Below are positions 28,002-33,866 of a stretch of DNA of 33,866 nt, in pieces (the stretch's first letter is position 1; every line of letters begins with the position of its first letter). The notes under the pieces were generated by a model that was not told where the DNA came from, did no database searches, and was given only the letters and a program-made list of their open reading frames with translations. Source of the DNA: an uncultured Bacteriovoracaceae bacterium. Lineage in GTDB: Bacteria > Bdellovibrionota > Bacteriovoracia > Bacteriovoracales > Bacteriovoracaceae. Location of the stretch: contig CAJXHA010000006.1 of assembly GCA_913053615.1 (NCBI GenBank), positions 1 through 33,866 on the forward strand, given 5' to 3'. Position numbers and translations under genes: made by a program.

Positions 28002-28718
28002 ATGAAAACTCTAATATTATCCCTATTCATATTAGCAAACTTTTCTACTCATCTTATGGCACGCGAAATCATTATCGATGGATTCTTTTTAGATTTAGAA
28101 GATTTTAATAATGATTATCGTTCAACATCAACTTATGATGAGATCGCCGCCGAGGAATATATCACCAAAATTAATAGAAATGCCCGTACAAATGCCAGAG
28201 AAATTGCAGAAAATATAACTTTGGCCGCACAATGTGCACAAGTTGATGCCATCTACCTACTGGCAAAAATTCACCAAGAATCTACTTTTTATATTAGTGC
28301 TAATTCTAGTACAGGAGCCGCTGGACTCTCACAGATGACTGGTGTGGCAATTCAAGAAGTAAAAGATCAATTAGGTATTCGTGGCAGTCGCTATGCTCGT
28401 TCAAGTGTTATTAGAAGCCTAAGAAATGACTTAAAGAATTGTTTAGGTATAAGTGCCTATAATGAACTCTATGCTTTGTATCGTGACAAGACGAAGTATC
28501 AAATTAAGCAAGTTTATAAAAGAGATATTAAGCAAAGTATTTTAGCGGGTGCTATAATTTTAAAGATTTTCTTAACTAAGAATTATAGTCCCAATAGAAG
28601 CTTACGTGAAAACTACCGCCGTGCACTTGAAGATTATAATGGCGAAAGTACACGTGCTCAATATGCTCAGTCTATTATAGATAAGGCAAGTTTGATACGA
28701 GCACGTTTTAATAATTAA
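28002..28718 (+). CDS. Secreted lytic transglycosylase, chromosomal
   Basis: A 238-residue protein with a signal peptide (about residues 1-20, ending THLMA/REI) and an SLT-type domain: KIHQESTF with the catalytic Glu, GAAGLSQMTGVA and ALEDYNGE. It differs from the prophage enzymes, which are membrane-anchored and shorter, so it is unlikely to be part of the phage. It acts in the periplasm on host or prey peptidoglycan. It is the first gene right of the dif site; 27927-28001 holds only its promoter region. Confidence 0.85.
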   Translation: MKTLILSLFILANFSTHLMAREIIIDGFFLDLEDFNNDYRSTSTYDEIAAEEYITKINRNARTNAREIAENITLAAQCAQVDAIYLLAKIHQESTFYISANSSTGAAGLSQMTGVAIQEVKDQLGIRGSRYARSSVIRSLRNDLKNCLGISAYNELYALYRDKTKYQIKQVYKRDIKQSILAGAIILKIFLTKNYSPNRSLRENYRRALEDYNGESTRAQYAQSIIDKASLIRARFNN

Positions 28719-28735
28719 AGTTGTAAGTAACTAAC

Positions 28736-29260
28736 CTATTTTTTCACTCCACAATGTGGCATATAATCACCAGCATAAGGATTAACTACTTCTTCAGACT
28801 TTGTAATATTTTGAATCCAATATTTCTTAAGCATTGGACAATAATAGCGTGAATAACTCTTATTAGGTGCATGTTTTTCTAATACAACTAATAAACCTTG
28901 TGAAACCGTATCCATAGCATCACGCTTTATTTCAATATTATCTTTCTCACTAATTTCTTTTAACTTTTTCTTTGTATAAGTAAGTGTTTTAGCAATCTTT
29001 TCATCTTCAATCTTATCAATTTCCACAATTAAATCTTTTGCCAATTTATTTATAGCTTCAATTTTATTTTCAAAGAAAGCTGAGTGTAACTCCTCATATT
29101 TCTTTAATACATTATTAAAGGCCTCATTACTTTTTCCGTGCTTATGTTCTTTATGCTTATGACTCTCTTTACTCATTTGCATCGATTTATGATTTTTATG
29201 AGCATCTTCAGCGTGGGCAAAATTTAAAAGTAAAATTAAACTAATCATTAAAGTTTTCAT
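28736..29260 (-). CDS. His-rich periplasmic DUF3347-like protein
   Basis: A 174-residue protein. The ATG at 29260 is preferred because GGAG lies 7 bases upstream; it starts MKTLMISLILLLNFAHA, a signal peptide. A His/Lys-rich stretch follows (HKNHKSMQMSKESHKHKEHK), then a helical region and the C-terminal YYCPMLKKYWIQN and PYAGDYMPHCG motifs typical of DUF3347 domains found with metal-efflux systems. Probably binds copper or a similar metal in the periplasm. Its start lies inside the 3' end of the cusA remnant, so both were one operon. Confidence 0.8.
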   Translation of the reverse strand: MKTLMISLILLLNFAHAEDAHKNHKSMQMSKESHKHKEHKHGKSNEAFNNVLKKYEELHSAFFENKIEAINKLAKDLIVEIDKIEDEKIAKTLTYTKKKLKEISEKDNIEIKRDAMDTVSQGLLVVLEKHAPNKSYSRYYCPMLKKYWIQNITKSEEVVNPYAGDYMPHCGVKK

Positions 29261-29808
29261 ATTCAATCTCCTTATTTTTTATTTTATATTCTAAAACATA
29301 ACTAAATATCACAGGTACAATAAATAAAGTAATGAGCTCAATCGCCATTCCACCAAGAGTAGGTATTGCCATTGGTTTCATTACTTCACTCCCCTGCCCA
29401 GTCGCCCACATAACTGGTAATAATGCAATGACTGTCGTTGTTGTAGTCATCACAAGTGGACGAATTCTTCTAGATCCTGCTTCACTAATTGTATCTTTCA
29501 GACTTTGCCAGTCCTTAGGTGTATTATTTGTAAGTGAATCCTTTAAAAAAGTCATCATCACAACACCATCATCAACAGCAATTCCAAAGAGCGCTATAAA
29601 ACCAACCCAAACGGCAACAGAACTATTAAAACCACCTAACCATAGTAGAATAAGTCCACCTGAAGCGGCAATAGAGATAACACTAAAAATAATCGAACTC
29701 AGACTAAATAATCTAAAATTAAAATATATTATGAGCAAATTAATCAATAAAGAAAGTGGTATAAGTATCATCAGTCTTTTTGTTGCTCTTGCCTGGTTTT
29801 CAAATTGA
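29241..29808 (-). pseudogene. cusA: C-terminal remnant of a CusA-type heavy-metal RND pump
   Basis: About 190 residues that begin, without a proper start, at GQFENQARATKRL (near 29808), directly after two stop codons. They continue through the last membrane helices: GFIALFGIAVDDGVVMM, GSRRIRPLVMTTTTTVIALL, PVMWATGQGSEVMKPMAIP and GGMAIELITLFIVPVIF. These match the C-terminus of CusA, a proton-driven metal exporter of about 1,040 residues, so about 80% is missing. An in-frame ATG at 29771 could start a short peptide but not a working pump. Confidence 0.85.
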
Positions 29809-30155
29809 CCCTATTAATACTTAGCTGATTTTGTATAAGGTTTATATCCATCGAAGTGATAGGGTTAAATGTGAAATGCTTGAAGTTTGAAACTACATAA
29901 GAATTAAGTTCAACTTGATAATCAGATGAGCTTTCATGATAGCAAAGATCTGATTCATTATGATTACATTCTTTATCTTTATTAGATTTTTCTTTCTTAC
30001 TATGACAACAAGAGTGTTTATTCTGGGCCTTATGTTGCTTTTTCTTAACTATTTTCGCGAGACGACTAAGCTCATTTTACTTCACAATTAATTGCGTAAG
30101 CCTGAACACTCACGATACAAAAGCAAATAAATGTTAAAACTAGTTTTTTTATCAT
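29771..30155 (-). pseudogene. Frameshifted Cys/His-rich exported protein, fused to the cusA deletion
   Basis: A signal peptide starts at 30155 (MIKKLVLTFICFCIVSVQAY) and runs into a stop after AINCEVK. A different frame then continues with ELSRLAKIVKKKQHKAQ, NKHSCCHSKKEKSNKD and ECNHNESDLCYHES, a plausible metal-binding segment. The switch lies at an A-run (about 30077-30082), consistent with a small deletion there. The second frame runs on out of register across the cusA remnant to a stop at 29771. It probably was the first gene of the metal-efflux operon, cut off from cusA by a large deletion near 29808. Confidence 0.5.
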
Positions 30156-30256
30156 ATGCTTCTTTATTCTAACATAATACTTTACGGTAAAACAATAAGA
30201 TGACTTTATATAAGGATACATAACCCCATGATATTACATCGATATTTTCAAGAAAT

Positions 30257-31006
30257 ATGTCAATTTTCCCTGACTTTAAAGAGTTTTTATACTATTTAGA
30301 GTTTATGACTCAATTAATACCTTTTGAAAATGTTCTACTAAGCTTTATACCCTTAATCATTCTTATCATTATTTTATATTCACTTATAGGTGATGTGAAA
30401 CGATTCATTATCGCTTCCCTTAGAATGCTATTACAATTAGTCGCTATTGGTTACTTATTAAAAAGCTTATTCTCAAATGAAAATGACTTACTTACACTAC
30501 TTGCACTATTAGTGATGTTGATTATGGCAGCCATCATTAGTATGAGTAGTGCTTATAAGAAAAATTTCAAGCTTTATACACTTAGCTTTGTCTCTTTATT
30601 ATTTGGCGCCTTTCCAACTTTGGTTTTTATGACTTATTTCATTATTCCTAGCGATAATTGGTTAAAGATAAGTTTTATCATACCACTGGCAGGAATGATT
30701 TTTTCTCAGGCCATGAATGTGATGAGCTTAGCACTAGAGCGCTTTCAAAAAGAAAGAGAGCATAATGATTATAGCCAAGCCCGTAAGCTCGCTCTGAAGG
30801 CCTCATTAATTCCTATAACGAATACATTTATGGCGGTTGGTCTGGTCTCATTTCCTGGCATGATGACTGGACAGATCCTTGCAGGCATAGAGCCTTTGAT
30901 TGCAGTACGCTATCAAATAATTATTATGACTATGGTCTTTAGCTCAGTGGCTTCTAGCACAATGATTTTACTCTATTTAATGCAAAAATTAGAATCAGAT
31001 CATTAA
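30257..31006 (+). CDS. fetB: FetB/YbbM-like (UPF0014) membrane permease
   Basis: A 249-residue protein with about seven membrane segments. The family signatures RMLLQLVAIGYLL, PLAGMIFSQAMNVMSLALER and the PGMMTGQILAGIEPLIAVRYQ stretch are clear. FetB pairs with the ATPase FetA in iron export and oxidative-stress resistance. No ATPase gene is adjacent, so the partner must be elsewhere or beyond the window. The 3' end overlaps the convergent YceI-like gene by 12 bases. Proximity to the metal-efflux remnant may be coincidental. Confidence 0.82.
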   Translation: MSIFPDFKEFLYYLEFMTQLIPFENVLLSFIPLIILIIILYSLIGDVKRFIIASLRMLLQLVAIGYLLKSLFSNENDLLTLLALLVMLIMAAIISMSSAYKKNFKLYTLSFVSLLFGAFPTLVFMTYFIIPSDNWLKISFIIPLAGMIFSQAMNVMSLALERFQKEREHNDYSQARKLALKASLIPITNTFMAVGLVSFPGMMTGQILAGIEPLIAVRYQIIIMTMVFSSVASSTMILLYLMQKLESDH

Positions 31007-31555
31007 ATCGCTAAATAAGATTGTACCCATTAATGTAAGTTCATCATAAACTTTCGCCACAGCACCTCCAGCAACCTTTGGAGGTTTAATCCCAAAGTGA
31101 CTAAAGTTTCCTTCGTATTTTACATCAATGGCTTCTTTATTATCCTCATTTAATGAAATTGAAAAAGTAACATCAATTGGAGAGTCAGTGGCATTAAGCT
31201 TTCCTTTAATATTTTTTAAATCCCCACTTTTTAAATTAATGATATCAAGCTTACTTAAATTAAAATTAAACTCAATATTTGGATTTTTCTTACCTTTTAG
31301 AATTAAGACCACCTCTTTATCACGATCAGAGTCACCACTATCAAAACTGTCTTTAGGAATGATAATAGTGAAATCGTTATTTACAGATTTTTTAATATTT
31401 ATATTCTTACTCACACCTATTGGTATTACTTCTTTAAATAAGAACATTCTCTTGCGTGTCTTCCAAGCCACATAAGATGAATCACTTGGTGGGTTAAATT
31501 CATCTGCAATTACAGAAGTCATTAAAAAAGTAAGTAGTAAAAAAAGTGTTTTCAT
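30995..31555 (-). CDS. YceI-like periplasmic protein
   Basis: A 186-residue exported protein with a signal peptide (about residues 1-17, ending SVIA/DEF). SYVAWKTRKRMFLFK, the FDSGDSDRDKEV motif and the closing strands (GNFSHFGIKPPKVAGGAVAK) fit the YceI family, a lipocalin-like barrel thought to bind isoprenoid-type lipids. Similarity is moderate; the family call rests on the FDSG-x-x-RD motif and overall length. Confidence 0.65.
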   Translation of the reverse strand: MKTLFLLLTFLMTSVIADEFNPPSDSSYVAWKTRKRMFLFKEVIPIGVSKNINIKKSVNNDFTIIIPKDSFDSGDSDRDKEVVLILKGKKNPNIEFNFNLSKLDIINLKSGDLKNIKGKLNATDSPIDVTFSISLNEDNKEAIDVKYEGNFSHFGIKPPKVAGGAVAKVYDELTLMGTILFSDLMI

Positions 31556-31659
31556 AATAGATCCTCAACTCCCAACAAGGGTTTCAACATAAGTGCAATT
31601 GTTCACTGATTTATTACTTATTATATAAAAAAAATAAATTATGGACTAATATTGGCAAT

Positions 31660-32277
31660 TTATTCTAGGTATTTTATTCCCATACGATCAAAACCTAACT
31701 TTATTCTCTTCCATACATTATAAGCGATAGGACTAGTTCTAGGAGCTTGATTTTCTTTTAAAATCTGTATTGATTGTGACTTAATGACCGTAAGCTTTCC
31801 CCATGGGTCTTCATATTGAGTTTTACCGCGAATGACACCATAGAAGAGCTTACCTGAAGTTAAATTTAAATAACTATCCCCACCATAGATATTAAATACT
31901 GATTGAGGTGTTTTTAAGGCCATTACAGATGTAATTAGACGCTTATCAGGGTTGATCACATGAAAATAAAATTCACCATTTTTAAAAGCAAGACGGTTAT
32001 TATCTGTCTCATTTTTGTCTATAATGACTTCACCTGATTTTACGAGAACTCTATTACCATTATCATAGGTAATGACTGCAAAGGAGTCACTATCACTAGG
32101 AACACTTAATTTATAACCATTTTTTAAAGGAGTTTTTTTTATAATTTCAAGATCATTTACTTTCACTTTCCCTTCAAAATTAGTCACCATAACTTTATTG
32201 GCATAAGTATTAATTGAAAAAAGTAAAAGGGGGAGAATGCACTTAATTATCAACAGAAGCGAAGTCTCCAATATCAT
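31660..32277 (-). CDS. FecR-domain-like exported protein
   Basis: About 205 residues from the ATG at 32277, or 197 from a TTG at 32253, which would give a more typical signal peptide (IIKCILPLLLFSINTYA). The domain has FEGKVKVN, LKNGYKLSVPSDSDSFAVIT, NGNRVLVKSGEV and LKTPQSVFNIYGG, the pattern of FecR-type periplasmic beta domains. In this clade such proteins are often secreted without a sigma factor partner, and none is seen here. The start overlaps the end of the upstream gene, indicating one leftward operon. Confidence 0.7.
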   Translation of the reverse strand: MILETSLLLIIKCILPLLLFSINTYANKVMVTNFEGKVKVNDLEIIKKTPLKNGYKLSVPSDSDSFAVITYDNGNRVLVKSGEVIIDKNETDNNRLAFKNGEFYFHVINPDKRLITSVMALKTPQSVFNIYGGDSYLNLTSGKLFYGVIRGKTQYEDPWGKLTVIKSQSIQILKENQAPRTSPIAYNVWKRIKLGFDRMGIKYLE

Positions 32278-33866
32278 TTATCAATGATTCAGTTGAATAA
32301 AAGCCAGCGTCTGAGCCACCAGAGCTTGACTGATCGTCTTCATCATTAAAAAACTCTTCATATTGCTGTCTTTCCGTATCATCAGTAAAGCCACTTTCTT
32401 CAATCTCTCTCGCAATTGTATTTGCACGGGGGCTACCTTGATTACCATCACCATCTTTACTAACAAGGCTTACATATGAAGTAACAATATTTGTGTAGTT
32501 AAAAAGTGTCTCTACCCTATCTTTATTTCCCTCAAGATCATTAATCTGATCCTCAGCAAAATTAGTTCTAATAGTATCAGCTTGACTCTTATCTCTATTA
32601 AGGACTTCGTAGAGTCTATCATTCATAGTTGCAATTATGGCCTGTCTATCTGCTTTATACTTATTCTCAATAATTTGCACAATATCATTGCGATCAGTAT
32701 TACTAATATAGTCTTCTACTGTAGCTTCTGTTGCCAAACCATTTTCAATAATGAGTGTTCTCAATTCATCTTCATCACTCATACCACTATCACGAAATCT
32801 TCTGACTCTTTCTAGGTAAGCCGCAGTTTCAGCATCAGCTAATGCCTTAGTTTGTTTTAATTTATCTATATCTTCATCTTCTAATTTTAAATCTGCACAC
32901 TCAGCATCAGTAGCATTTAATTCACCATTAACAATACAGCGTGCCCTAAGCTCATCCGTATCAACAGATGTTGAACTCGCTTCTTTAATCTCTTTAGATG
33001 AAATCGATGTTATCTTATCAATGTCTTCACCATTAGGATTATACTGGCCTTCAAAAACATCATTTACATTAAGACCCTTGGCCACTTTAAAGTCATCATT
33101 TAATTCTTGTTGCTTTTGTTTAATGAGTTCCAATGTCTTCTTATAATCTACAATTTTACTAACCACATTACATGCAATTTTCCCTGACTTATCGGTATCA
33201 GGCCCAGTGGACCCTACTCGATCAATACCTAATACATCACGACAATTTTTGAGCTTCTTACCCATAAGACTATTATCATTATCTAAATCTGCTGTTGTGG
33301 CTGGCCATGTGTAAGTATTACGACATCTAAAGGCCTCACATGCAGTAGGAACAATTACCTTTGAACAAAGTACAAAACGATTTCCCAATTTAGCACCTAA
33401 GCTTCCAGCACTCGTATTCTTTGATAGGTCTAGTTCAAACCCTTTAAGCATATTTATTAAATTAGCATTTCTCCCCTTATCTTTATGACAAGGATCATTC
33501 GGGTCTGTACTTAATCGCGTACAATAATTATATTCGTGAAATACATCTCCAAACTTAGAGCTAGCTTGGTTAAAATCATGACTTGCTTGAAAGATAGTAT
33601 TAGGTTCAGCAGTTCGATCTTTACTGGTTTTAGTCCAATCTGTTTTCTTATACTTCACTCTTCCATTATTATCTTTACCATCTTCATCAGCAACTTTATA
33701 AGTATCCATAATGTTTATTTCTGATATTTTTAACTTCTTACCCTGTTCAAGTCTTTCATTAATTTGGGTATTTGTTAATGAAGAAGCAAACATAGTAAAG
33801 TAATTAGGATTACCTTTTTTACCAGCATTTTCAAGACAGTACTTTGCAAATTCAAGAGTAATATTT
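32243..33866 (-). CDS. Large acidic protein of unknown function, 5' end outside the window
   Basis: The frame is open to the window edge: 24 further codons before the ATG at 33793, including LEFAKYCLENAGKKGNPNYF. The N-terminus therefore lies outside, and at least 540 residues are coded here. The central region is helical and Asp/Glu-rich (ADAETAAYLERVRRFRDSGM), with a cluster of Cys in the first third (NYCTRL, DPCHKDK, TACEAFRCRN). It ends in an acidic Ser/Gly tail (FFNDEDDQSSSGGSDAGF). Probably secreted or periplasmic, like the acidic proteins at 4950-7856, but no domain was recognised. Confidence 0.75.
   Translation of the reverse strand, partial: NITLEFAKYCLENAGKKGNPNYFTMFASSLTNTQINERLEQGKKLKISEINIMDTYKVADEDGKDNNGRVKYKKTDWTKTSKDRTAEPNTIFQASHDFNQASSKFGDVFHEYNYCTRLSTDPNDPCHKDKGRNANLINMLKGFELDLSKNTSAGSLGAKLGNRFVLCSKVIVPTACEAFRCRNTYTWPATTADLDNDNSLMGKKLKNCRDVLGIDRVGSTGPDTDKSGKIACNVVSKIVDYKKTLELIKQKQQELNDDFKVAKGLNVNDVFEGQYNPNGEDIDKITSISSKEIKEASSTSVDTDELRARCIVNGELNATDAECADLKLEDEDIDKLKQTKALADAETAAYLERVRRFRDSGMSDEDELRTLIIENGLATEATVEDYISNTDRNDIVQIIENKYKADRQAIIATMNDRLYEVLNRDKSQADTIRTNFAEDQINDLEGNKDRVETLFNYTNIVTSYVSLVSKDGDGNQGSPRANTIAREIEESGFTDDTERQQYEEFFNDEDDQSSSGGSDAGFYSTESLINDIGDFASVDN

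Noticed and set aside
28002-28718. Transglycosylase beside attR as part of the prophage
   Set aside because: It lies outside the last dif site, has a cleavable signal peptide instead of a membrane anchor, and is longer and only distantly similar to the two phage enzymes.
29332-29808. 158-codon rightward open frame opposite the cusA remnant
   Set aside because: It is antisense to a recognisable CusA C-terminus and has no protein-family features.
31128-31475. 115-codon rightward open frame opposite the YceI-like gene
   Set aside because: The leftward frame has a signal peptide and family motifs; the antisense frame has neither.

Overview
The window is AT-rich DNA. The chromosomal part looks like a Bacteriovorax/Halobacteriovorax-type predatory bacterium (Bdellovibrionota). 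That is an inference from base composition, the many small secreted acidic or Cys-rich proteins, and the RDD/rhomboid/FecR-type envelope genes. No rRNA or other taxonomic marker is present.

Left chromosomal flank (1-9975): the 3' part of an aconitase gene, an RDD membrane protein, a purple-acid-phosphatase-like lipoprotein, a secreted beta-helix protein, a small exported protein, a two-gene operon of secreted Cys-rich/acidic proteins, and a leftward pair (RDD protein and rhomboid protease). Right flank (27927-33866): a secreted lytic transglycosylase, the wreck of a CusA-type metal-efflux operon, a FetB-like permease, a YceI-like protein, a FecR-like protein and a large partial acidic protein.

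The centre (about 9988-27908) is the main discovery. Two related prophages of about 8.97 and 8.95 kb sit head to tail. Neither encodes an integrase or any tail, portal or terminase gene. Each carries, in the same order: a replication initiator with the probable origin inside its own gene; a coiled-coil protein; an HExxH metalloprotease-like protein; a helical protein; a short P-loop ATPase of the packaging type; a small KNG-motif protein; a terminator; a tiny one-helix membrane protein; a probable double-jelly-roll (DJR) major capsid protein; a terminator; a membrane-anchored structural protein; a beta-rich protein; a very divergent spike candidate; another membrane protein; a membrane-anchored lytic transglycosylase; small lysis-type proteins; and a Cys-rich lipoprotein. 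This is the gene set of a small tailless, membrane-containing phage of the PM2/FLiP kind.

Three copies of a Xer/dif-type site punctuate the array at 9976, 18947 and 27897. All share the 12-bp left arm AATGCACGATAA and the 6-bp centre TGTTTC. Only the rightmost has a perfectly inverted right arm (TTATCGTGCATT), so it is probably the living chromosomal dif. The elements therefore appear to integrate with the host Xer recombinase. Coding strand bias (mainly rightward on the left, mainly leftward on the right) fits a replication terminus here.

The two prophages are clearly homologous but diverged, and the differences lie in telling places. Initiator N-termini and iterons differ while initiator C-termini match. 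The spike candidates are unrelated by eye. A ribbon-helix-helix protein is unique to element 1 and a GNAT-like protein to element 2. The homologous lipoprotein genes lie on opposite strands. The leader of each initiator gene also differs: element 1 has a possible leftward small RNA and a cluster of palindromes, whereas element 2 has a terminator-like hairpin that covers the ribosome binding site of a TTG-started gene.
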